From NCBI GenBank assembly GCA_009885605.1, contig VFKK01000348.1:1-8995 (forward strand): a DNA stretch of 8,995 nucleotides, in the 5' to 3' direction. A program made the position numbers and the translations under genes. Below the pieces are notes generated by a model that ran no database searches, had not been told where the DNA came from, and saw nothing but the letters and a program-made list of their open reading frames with translations. Shown here one piece after another: positions 1-6,093 of this stretch (the first letter of the stretch is position 1; the number at the start of each line of letters is the position of its first letter). The DNA is from Cyclobacteriaceae bacterium. GTDB lineage: Bacteria; Bacteroidota; Bacteroidia; Cytophagales; Cyclobacteriaceae.

Positions 1-98
1 TCAGCCATGTACTCACAAATATTTTTCAGGTTGTTGAAAGGCGCTTCGTCACCCGCAAACTGGGCGAGAAAAATGGCCGGTCCCTTAATTGTTTTCAT
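1..98 (-). CDS. TIM-barrel sugar phosphate isomerase/epimerase, N-terminal fragment
   Basis: Partial gene: the window edge removes everything after codon 32. The reverse strand reads MKTIKGPAIFLAQFAGDEAP and continues ...NNLKNICEYMA. This is the usual opening of a Bacteroidota sugar phosphate isomerase/epimerase-type TIM barrel (AP-endonuclease-2 fold), where the first beta strand carries the 'GPAIFLAQF' stretch. There is no signal peptide, so it should be cytoplasmic, unlike the two plus-strand TIM barrels of this window. It lies 128 bases downstream of the Gfo/Idh oxidoreductase on the same strand, a common pairing in sugar and inositol catabolism, and the two are probably co-transcribed. 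The leader before the ATG is A-rich with no Shine-Dalgarno, as is normal in this phylum. The family call rests on the N-terminus only; no catalytic residues are visible. Confidence 0.72.
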   Translation of the reverse strand, partial: MKTIKGPAIFLAQFAGDEAPFNNLKNICEYMA

Positions 99-226
99 TT
101 GTTTATAATTTGGTTTTAATGGTCAGATGGAATCTCGCATGGCCCAGAATAATCCCTCTGTGTGTCGGAGGAGTCATGCTCGATTTCATCTTGAATTTTG
201 GGTTTGAATGAATTAGGTTTTTGAGA

Positions 227-1396
227 TTATTTTTCCACTACAAAAGGTGTCCATTTAATATCGGAAGCGGTGCTCTTTAACACATGATCAATAAAAGCCA
301 TGCCACGAATACCGTCTTCTACACCCGGATAGTCCTGCCATTCTTTTTTCGGAGTTTCACCTGCGTGCTCTGCAAAAATACATCTTGCAAAATTTCGATA
401 TAGGTTGGCAAATGCCTCGATGTATCCTTCCGGATGTCCGGCAGGTGTCCGTGTATTTTCCTGGGCAAGCGATCCCAAATAGCCCGTCCCTGCCCGGAAA
501 ATCTGTGCAGGCTGACCAGGAAAGCGGACCGTAAGCGAATTGTTGAGTTCCTGCTCCCATTCTAATCCGCCCTTTTCTCCGTAAACACGAACTTTCAGGT
601 TGTTTTCGCAGCCGGTATCTGTTTGAGAAGCCATCAGAACTCCGGAGGCACCATTTTCGAAGCGGAGCAAAACTACCCCGTCATCGTCGATTGGGCGGCC
701 TTCTATTTTGATATACAGGTCAGCACAAAGGTGCGAAACCTTTTCTCCCGTGATATATTCTGCCATGTGGAAAGCATGAGTACCAATGTCGCCCATACAA
801 CCTGCCAGCCCGTTTCTGTTTGGATCAGTTCTCCATTCGGCCTGTTTGTTGTTTTCTGTCTCCAGAAGTTTGTAAAGCCAGCCCTGAGGATATTCCACAT
901 AAACTTTTCTCACTTTCCCGATTTGGCCCTCAGCGATCATCTGCTTGGCTTGCTTGATCATGGGATAGCCGGAATAAGTATGCGTCAGCAAAAATAGCTT
1001 ATCTGATTTTTTTACTTCGTGGTAAAGCGCTTTTGCTTCCGTATAATTCAACGTCAGGGGCTTGTCCAGCGCGACATGAAAACCGTGTTTCAATGCTTTG
1101 ACAGTCGGGTCAAAATGGAAGTTGTTTGGGGTAACGATCACGACTACATCGATGCGCTCAGATTCTGGAAGCTCCATCTCCCTGGCAAACATCTCGTCGT
1201 AGCTCCCATAAACCCTCTTCGGGTCGAGCATGAGTTCTTCTCCGCGCTTTTTGGATTTTTCCGGATTAGAGCTGAAGGCGCCAGCGACCAATTCATACAT
1301 GCCGTCCATGAGCGCACCGTTTAAGTGGATGGCTCCGATAAATGATCCGGGGCCTCCGCCGATCAGACCGATTTTTAGTTTTTTGGGTGTTGACAT
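227..1396 (-). CDS. Gfo/Idh/MocA family NAD(P)-dependent sugar oxidoreductase
   Basis: Complete 389-residue protein, a normal length for the family. The N-terminal Rossmann fold starts at once (KIGLIGGGPGSFIG, residues 8-21), so it is cytoplasmic. The nucleotide-binding strand IVTPNNFH lies at 87-94. The family 'EKP' motif appears as DKP at 111-113, with K112 as the expected catalytic lysine. GDIGTH at 202-207 supplies the D203 and H207 positions that in this family bind substrate and transfer protons. Members oxidise or reduce a sugar, inositol or keto-sugar hydroxyl with NAD(P). The substrate cannot be read from the sequence. It is the first gene of the leftward unit and diverges from the MFS/GMC cluster, which suggests shared control of one pathway. 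By context it could reduce or re-oxidise a keto-sugar made by the periplasmic GMC enzyme (inference). The start gives the expected short lead into the Rossmann fold. Confidence 0.93.
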   Translation of the reverse strand: MSTPKKLKIGLIGGGPGSFIGAIHLNGALMDGMYELVAGAFSSNPEKSKKRGEELMLDPKRVYGSYDEMFAREMELPESERIDVVVIVTPNNFHFDPTVKALKHGFHVALDKPLTLNYTEAKALYHEVKKSDKLFLLTHTYSGYPMIKQAKQMIAEGQIGKVRKVYVEYPQGWLYKLLETENNKQAEWRTDPNRNGLAGCMGDIGTHAFHMAEYITGEKVSHLCADLYIKIEGRPIDDDGVVLLRFENGASGVLMASQTDTGCENNLKVRVYGEKGGLEWEQELNNSLTVRFPGQPAQIFRAGTGYLGSLAQENTRTPAGHPEGYIEAFANLYRNFARCIFAEHAGETPKKEWQDYPGVEDGIRGMAFIDHVLKSTASDIKWTPFVVEK

Positions 1397-1470
1397 AAGC
1401 CAAATAAGCTTTTAATTCTTTTATACTCTTTGAAATAATTGATTCTAATTGAAAATTCCTCCGTTCTTCG

Positions 1471-1496
1471 ATTGATCAGGGAGAAAAATTGATCAG
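1471..1496. repeat. Direct repeat ATTGATCAG x2, possible operator
   Basis: The 9-base word ATTGATCAG occurs at 1471-1479 and exactly again at 1488-1496, a 17-base period. Each copy contains the palindrome TGATCA. The pair lies about 75-100 bases upstream of the Gfo/Idh start and about 150-175 bases upstream of the MFS start. That is a plausible position for a regulator of the divergent units. No regulator gene is in the window, and short repeats arise by chance in AT-rich DNA, so the operator role is speculative. Confidence 0.3.
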
Positions 1497-1582
1497 CAGC
1501 TTTATCCCGTTATAAGTGGCTATTGGAAAATATTTTTTCACCTAACTTCAGATTCTCAAATGACATGCTTAAAATACAGCAA

Positions 1583-1622
1583 AAAGCCCAAATTCTAAAC
1601 TTTAAGCCTTAATTAGGGCTTT
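1583..1622 (+). other. Possible alternative hairpins in the MFS leader
   Basis: AAAGCCC (1583-1589) is complementary to GGGCTTT (1616-1622). The same right arm can instead pair with AAGCC (1604-1608) over an 8-base loop. Two left arms therefore compete for one right arm, 23 bases before the MFS start codon. There is no T-tract after it, so it is not an intrinsic terminator. It could be an operator or a leader structure, but the stems are short (5-7 base pairs) and may be chance. Confidence 0.22.
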
Positions 1623-1645
1623 GAAATCCCATTTTAAAATTTCCT

Positions 1646-2872
1646 ATGAATTTAAATACAAGGTTCCGGCTCTCCCTAATGATGTTTCTTGAATTTTTCG
1701 TTTGGGGATCCTGGTTTGTGACAATGGGGACTTTTCTGGGAACAAATCTTCAGGCAAATGATCAGGATATTTCGTTGGCATTTGCGACTCAGTCATTCGG
1801 GGCAATTATTGCTCCTTTTGTAGTCGGATTGATTGCTGATCGATTTTTTCATGCGCAGAAAATTCTGGGATTTATCCATTTGTCCGGCGCAGCGTTGATG
1901 TACGGGTTGTATTCAACCACTGAATTCTCCGGGTTTTTCCCCATTTTATTGGCATACATGATACTTTTCATGCCCACTCTCGCTTTGGTCAATTCCATTT
2001 CATTCAATCAAATGAAAGATCCTGCCAAAGAATTTTCGGTGGTCCGTGTTTGGGGGACAATTGGGTGGATTACAGCTGGAGTATTAATTAGCTACCTGTC
2101 ATGGGACAGTCAGGAGGGATTGAAAGAAGGAATGCTTCGCAACACTTGGCTGATGGCAGGGATTGTTTCCTTGGTTTTGGGGTTGTTCAGTTTTACGCTT
2201 CCTGCCACGCCTCCGCGAGCTAAATCTTCTGATGCATTCAAGTTTTCGGAAGTGCTTGGATTGGATGCTTTGGCACTTTTGAAGCATAAAAACTTTGCGA
2301 TTTTCTTCGTCAGCTCTATCCTTATCTGCATTCCGTTGGCCTTCTATTACCAAAATGCCAGTCCGTTTCTGACTGAAATTGGAGTGGCTAATTCAACTGG
2401 AAAGATGGCATTTGGACAGATTTCTGAGGTCCTCTTCATGCTGGCCTTGCCGATTTTCTTTTCCCGCTTTGGAATCAAAAAGACTCTGATCGTGGCAATG
2501 GCAGCCTGGGCTATTCGATATGTTTTCTTTGCTTTTGGGGATGCAAATGAAGGAGTTTGGATGCTCCTCGTGGGGATTGTTTTGCATGGAATCTGTTATG
2601 ATTTCTTTTTCGTCAGTGGGCAGATTTATACCGATTCACACGCAGGTGAGCGCTATAAATCATCCGCCCAAGGGCTCATTACATTGGCAACCTATGGAAT
2701 TGGGATGCTGATCGGCTACTGGGCGGCAGGAAACATTTCCAATTTCTACCTGGATGCAGACGGGAATCACGATTGGAAATCTATTTGGATGATTCCGGCT
2801 GGGATTTCTGTCTTGGTTTTACTATTTTTCATATCCTTTTTCAAAAAGGAACAAATTCACTCTCAACCTTAA
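1646..2872 (+). CDS. MFS permease, nucleoside:H+ symporter (NupG/XapB-like) family
   Basis: A 408-residue, highly hydrophobic inner-membrane protein, the usual MFS size, with about 12 predicted membrane segments. Visible features are a first helix with LEFFVWGSWFVTMG (15-28), the loop GLIADRFF (61-68, corresponding to MFS motif A between TM2 and TM3), VRVWGTIGWI (133-142), a charged central loop near 186-202, and YDFFFVSGQIYTD (318-330). This pattern matches the Nuc_H_symport group, which imports small solutes with protons. In Bacteroidota such permeases often sit beside sugar-isomerase and Gfo/Idh genes rather than nucleoside genes, and here there is no nucleosidase or nucleoside kinase. Import of a sugar or keto-sugar product is therefore more likely than nucleoside uptake (inference). 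It is the first gene of the rightward cluster, 12 bases before the next gene. Confidence 0.9.
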   Translation: MNLNTRFRLSLMMFLEFFVWGSWFVTMGTFLGTNLQANDQDISLAFATQSFGAIIAPFVVGLIADRFFHAQKILGFIHLSGAALMYGLYSTTEFSGFFPILLAYMILFMPTLALVNSISFNQMKDPAKEFSVVRVWGTIGWITAGVLISYLSWDSQEGLKEGMLRNTWLMAGIVSLVLGLFSFTLPATPPRAKSSDAFKFSEVLGLDALALLKHKNFAIFFVSSILICIPLAFYYQNASPFLTEIGVANSTGKMAFGQISEVLFMLALPIFFSRFGIKKTLIVAMAAWAIRYVFFAFGDANEGVWMLLVGIVLHGICYDFFFVSGQIYTDSHAGERYKSSAQGLITLATYGIGMLIGYWAAGNISNFYLDADGNHDWKSIWMIPAGISVLVLLFFISFFKKEQIHSQP

Positions 2873-2884
2873 TCCCAAAAAACC

Positions 2885-3757
2885 ATGTCATTTGATTCCG
2901 GAAGAAGATCTTCATTTAAAAAAATGATCCTTGGAGGCGCCGCTGCAGGCACTCTTACATCCCTGGATTGGAAGGAAACCAAACCTCTAGCATTGAAAGG
3001 TAACATCAACCACGGAGTTTGCGCTTGGACCGTACCCAGCCTTACTCTCGATGAGCTTTGCGTCGCAATCAAAAAAATCGGATTCAACGCCATTGATTTG
3101 GTTGGTCCAAAAGGTTGGGATACTCTAAAAGCTCATGATGTGGAATGCTCCATGTGCAACGGTGCAGAATTGGGAATACCAAATGGCTGGAACGATCTTC
3201 AGTATCACGAGCAACTCATCAAAAATTTCACAGAAGTAATTCCTCAGGTGGCTAAATACGGATACAAAAACCTGATCTGCTTTTCTGGAAACCGAAAAGG
3301 CATGGATGATGAAACGGGAATGAAAAACTGTGCTGAAGGAATCAAAAAGATAATCGGAATAGCTGAACAGCATGGAGTAATCATCCAAATGGAACTTCTG
3401 AACAGCAGGGTGAATCATAAAGACTACATGTGCGACAAGTCGGCATGGGGCATTGAACTTTGTAAAATGGTGGGAAGTGAAAACTTCAAATTGCTTTACG
3501 ATATCTACCACATGCAAATCGACGAGGGAGACATTATTAGAAGTATCCAAACAAATCATCAATACTTTGGTCATTATCATACAGCCGGCAATCCTGGTAG
3601 AAATGAATTGGATGAGACTCAGGAAATTTATTATCCGGCCATCATGAAGGCTATTGTTGCCACCGGATACAAAGGATTTGTTTCCCACGAATTCATCCCT
3701 AAATCCGAGGACAAGCTGGCCGCTTTGGCTCAGGCTGTTCAAATCTGTGATGTGTAA
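2885..3757 (+). CDS. Tat-exported hydroxypyruvate isomerase-like TIM-barrel protein
   Basis: A 290-residue protein. Residues 1-28 form a Tat-type signal: twin arginine R7-R8 followed by SSFKK and a weakly hydrophobic stretch (MILGGAAAGTLTSL). The rest is an AP-endonuclease-2/xylose-isomerase-like TIM barrel closest to the hydroxypyruvate isomerase (Hyi) group, including the late motif HTAGNPGRNELD (232-243), which resembles the Hyi 'PGR-E' loop. All four expected metal ligands appear present: E170 (QMELLNS), D206 (LLYDIYHMQ), H232 (GHYHTAG) and E269 (VSHEF). True Hyi enzymes are cytoplasmic and lack a signal, so the exported form probably acts on another keto-sugar or on a product of the adjacent dehydrogenase (inference). 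Tat export suits a metalloenzyme that folds before transport. It is 12 bases after the permease and 24 before the GMC gene, so co-transcribed. The first ATG is needed to keep the twin arginine. Confidence 0.85.
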   Translation: MSFDSGRRSSFKKMILGGAAAGTLTSLDWKETKPLALKGNINHGVCAWTVPSLTLDELCVAIKKIGFNAIDLVGPKGWDTLKAHDVECSMCNGAELGIPNGWNDLQYHEQLIKNFTEVIPQVAKYGYKNLICFSGNRKGMDDETGMKNCAEGIKKIIGIAEQHGVIIQMELLNSRVNHKDYMCDKSAWGIELCKMVGSENFKLLYDIYHMQIDEGDIIRSIQTNHQYFGHYHTAGNPGRNELDETQEIYYPAIMKAIVATGYKGFVSHEFIPKSEDKLAALAQAVQICDV

Positions 3758-3781
3758 AAATCAAAAACAAAATAACTAATA

Positions 3782-5461
3782 ATGGCAAATCAAGCGTACG
3801 ATGCAATCGTAGTTGGGTCAGGAATAAGTGGAGGTTGGGCTGCAAAAGAGCTGACGGAGAAGGGGTTGAAAGTTTTGCTTCTGGAGAGAGGACCTAACGT
3901 AGAGCATGTTAAAGATTATAAAACTGCTACGTTACCTCCTTGGGAAGTGCCTCACAGAGGAAGAAGAACAGTGGAGATGATTGAAAACCATCCAAGCTTA
4001 AAGAGAGATTATGTACTGAACGAGTTGAACCTTGACTGGTGGGCTCATGAGTCTGAATCTCCTTATGTGGAGGAAAAGCCTTTCACATGGTTTAGAGGAT
4101 ATCAGGTAGGAGGAAGGTCATTGCTTTGGGGAAGACAATCTTACCGCTGGGCAAATCTTGATTTCGAAGCAAATGCCAAAGATGGTATTGCAGTGGATTG
4201 GCCTATCAGATACAATGACATTGCACCTTGGTATAGCTATGTAGAGAAATTTGCGGGTGTATCTGGATCCAAAGATGGTTTGGATATTTTGCCTGACGGC
4301 GAATTCCAACCTCCTATGCCGATGAACTGTGTGGAGAAAGATGGCGCTGCCAAAATTGCAGAGCATTATAAAGGAGCCAGACATTGGACCATTGGTCGTC
4401 CGGCAAATATTACCCAGCCACTTCCAGGTCGTGTCGGTTGCCAGTACAGAAACAAGTGCTCCTTGGGTTGTCCTTTTGGAGGATATTTCAGTACGCAGGC
4501 GTCGACCTTGCCGGCTGCTGTAGCTACCGGAAATCTTACCTTGCGACCTTGGTCGATCGTGAGAAAGTTGATTTATGACAAGGACACTCAGAAAGCAACA
4601 GGTGTGGAAGTACTCGATGCGGAGACGAATCAGACAGTAGAGTATGATGCAAAAATCATCTTCCTATGCGCTTCCTCTTTCAATTCAACAGCGATTCTGA
4701 TGAGAACTGCAACGGACATTTGGCCGGGCGGACTAGGAAGCAGCTCCGGAGAATTGGGACATAATGTGATGGATCACCACTTCCGCTTGGGTGCAAATGG
4801 AAGAATGGAAGGTTACGAAGACAAGTATTATTTTGGTCGAAGACCAACAGGACTCTATATCCCAAGATTCAGAAACCTGAATGGAGAAAAGAGAGATTAC
4901 ATCAGAGGTTTTGGCTATCAGGGCGGAGCAAGCAGAAGTGGCTGGAGCAGAGATGTAGCAGAGATGAATTTTGGAGCACCAATGAAAGAGGCTTTGACTG
5001 AGCCGGGACCATGGTCTATGGGAATCACTGCTTTCGGAGAGATTCTTCCCTATCATGAGAATACCATCAAACTAAGCGATTCCGTAAAGGATAAGTGGGG
5101 AATGGAAGCGCTTGTCATGAATGCTGAGATCAAGCAAAATGAACTTGATATGCGTAAAGACATGATGGCTGATGCTGCTGAAATGCTCGAAGTTGCCGGT
5201 TTCAAAGACGTAAAAACATTTGATGCAGGCTATACTTTCGGACAGGGTATTCATGAAATGGGTACAGCCAGAATGGGTCGTGATCCAAAAACTTCAGTTC
5301 TGAACGGTAACAACCAGGTGTGGGATGCGAAGAATGTGTTTGTGACAGATGGAGCTTGTATGACTTCGGCTGCTGCACAGAATCCATCACTTACTTACAT
5401 GGCTCTGACTGCAAGAGCCGCAGCTTTCGCAGTAGAAGAACTGAACAAGAGAAATCTCTAA
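3782..5461 (+). CDS. GMC-family FAD sugar dehydrogenase, catalytic subunit with probable Fe-S triad
   Basis: A 559-residue glucose-methanol-choline oxidoreductase. The FAD Rossmann motif VVGSGISGG (10-18) ends in the ribose-binding acid E35 (LLLERG). GMC substrate-domain features follow, with the C-terminal GMC_oxred_C domain carrying H491 (GIHEMGTARMG) and N534 (NPSLTYMALTA) as the likely catalytic pair. Residues 219-231 hold C220, C226 and C230, a C-x5-C-x3-C spacing. This is the spacing of the three cysteines that bind the [3Fe-4S] cluster in bacterial FAD-glucose dehydrogenases, so this is probably a dehydrogenase passing electrons onward rather than an oxidase. It has no signal peptide and probably travels through Tat with the small subunit encoded 18 bases downstream. 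The closest functional relatives are glucoside 3-dehydrogenase, FAD-glucose dehydrogenase and gluconate 2-dehydrogenase large subunits. The substrate is unknown; C3 oxidation of a glycoside is the favoured guess. No cytochrome partner is encoded in the window. Confidence 0.93.
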   Translation: MANQAYDAIVVGSGISGGWAAKELTEKGLKVLLLERGPNVEHVKDYKTATLPPWEVPHRGRRTVEMIENHPSLKRDYVLNELNLDWWAHESESPYVEEKPFTWFRGYQVGGRSLLWGRQSYRWANLDFEANAKDGIAVDWPIRYNDIAPWYSYVEKFAGVSGSKDGLDILPDGEFQPPMPMNCVEKDGAAKIAEHYKGARHWTIGRPANITQPLPGRVGCQYRNKCSLGCPFGGYFSTQASTLPAAVATGNLTLRPWSIVRKLIYDKDTQKATGVEVLDAETNQTVEYDAKIIFLCASSFNSTAILMRTATDIWPGGLGSSSGELGHNVMDHHFRLGANGRMEGYEDKYYFGRRPTGLYIPRFRNLNGEKRDYIRGFGYQGGASRSGWSRDVAEMNFGAPMKEALTEPGPWSMGITAFGEILPYHENTIKLSDSVKDKWGMEALVMNAEIKQNELDMRKDMMADAAEMLEVAGFKDVKTFDAGYTFGQGIHEMGTARMGRDPKTSVLNGNNQVWDAKNVFVTDGACMTSAAAQNPSLTYMALTARAAAFAVEELNKRNL

Positions 5462-5479
5462 TCCAAAAAAGCAAAGACT

Positions 5480-6040
5480 ATGACTATGAATAGAAGAGAC
5501 GCACTGAAAAGCGTCGTGCTAATGATGGGAGGAACGATGGTAGGAGCCACGGCAATCCTGACCGGTTGTGCTCCTGAGCATCAGATCGAAGGTCTCAATT
5601 TCACTCCGGAGGATATTGCCTTCCTGGACGAAATCGGAGAATCTATTATTCCGGCTACTGACACTCCCGGCGCAAAAGCCGCTGGAATCGGAGCATTTAT
5701 GGTAATGATGGTGAAAGACACCTACGATGCTACTCAGCAAAAGGTATTTGTGGATGGATTAAATGCCTTGAGAAAGGATTTCAAAAAAGCTACCGGAAAA
5801 GAGTTCATGGAAGCTACTCTTGATGAGAGATCTGCGCATCTTACTGAGATGTACAAGACTCACAGAGCCAGTGAATCCAAAGATCCGGCTATGATCAACA
5901 TGGTGAAGGATTTGACTGTCTTGGGATACTTTACCTCAGAAATCGGAGCCACTCAGGCGCTGAGATTTGTGGAAGTTCCGGGCAAGTTTGAGCCTTGCAT
6001 TGATTACAAAAAGGGAGATAAGGCTTATGCCCTTTCCTGA
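5480..6040 (+). CDS. Gluconate 2-dehydrogenase subunit 3 family, Tat lipoprotein small subunit
   Basis: A 186-residue protein. The N-terminus has a twin-arginine signal (N4-R5-R6-D7-A8-L9-K10), a hydrophobic stretch, and a lipobox LTGC ending at C30, predicting a Tat-exported lipoprotein. The mature part (FTPEDIAFLDEIGESIIPATDTPGAKAAG) matches the gluconate 2-dehydrogenase subunit 3 (gamma) family, including the usual 'ESIIPATDTPGA' signature. Such subunits bind the GMC catalytic subunit, carry it across the inner membrane and support its maturation. The lipid anchor would hold the complex at the membrane, facing the periplasm. It lies 18 bases after the GMC gene and is clearly the same complex. 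A second ATG two codons in (5486) would keep the signal, so the exact start is uncertain by two codons. An intrinsic terminator follows the stop codon. Confidence 0.92.
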   Translation: MTMNRRDALKSVVLMMGGTMVGATAILTGCAPEHQIEGLNFTPEDIAFLDEIGESIIPATDTPGAKAAGIGAFMVMMVKDTYDATQQKVFVDGLNALRKDFKKATGKEFMEATLDERSAHLTEMYKTHRASESKDPAMINMVKDLTVLGYFTSEIGATQALRFVEVPGKFEPCIDYKKGDKAYALS

Positions 6041-6058
6041 GATTTAAACTTTAAACTT

Positions 6059-6088
6059 AGCCTGTTCCGATCCCGGGGCAGGCTTTTT
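6059..6088 (+). terminator. Intrinsic terminator after the dehydrogenase small-subunit gene
   Basis: AGCCTGTTCC (6059-6068) pairs with GGGGCAGGCT (6075-6084) as a 10-base-pair stem with two G-U pairs and a 6-base loop, followed directly by a T run to 6088. This is a textbook rho-independent terminator for rightward transcription. It begins 18 bases after the stop at 6040 and ends only 5 bases before the next start codon at 6094. It must therefore reduce read-through into the downstream isomerase gene, or act as an attenuator. Confidence 0.82.
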
Positions 6089-6093
6089 CAATT

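Larger units (their letters stand above)
1397..1645. promoter_or_regulatory. Divergent intergenic region between the Gfo/Idh and MFS genes
   Basis: This 249-base AT-rich region must hold the start signals of both the leftward and rightward units, since both begin here. I searched both strands for the Bacteroidota -7 element TAnnTTTG with a TTG-type -33 element and found no convincing pair, so no promoter is placed. Two structured elements are listed separately: a direct repeat of ATTGATCAG and a hairpin-forming stretch close to the MFS start. No ORF inside looks real. Confidence 0.5.

Noticed and set aside
103..189. A 28-codon minus-strand ORF between the Gfo/Idh gene and the partial TIM-barrel gene
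   Set aside because: It is very short, with no recognisable family, membrane segment or ribosome-binding signal, so it is most likely spacer sequence.
623..1415. Plus-strand ORFs of 101-124 codons antisense to the Gfo/Idh gene
   Set aside because: They overlap a strongly conserved protein on the other strand, and their translations show no family features; they are shadow frames.
3125..3742. A 205-codon minus-strand ORF antisense to the Hyi-like gene
   Set aside because: Although long, it lies wholly opposite a gene with intact metal ligands. Its translation has no recognisable domain and it breaks the clear plus-strand operon.
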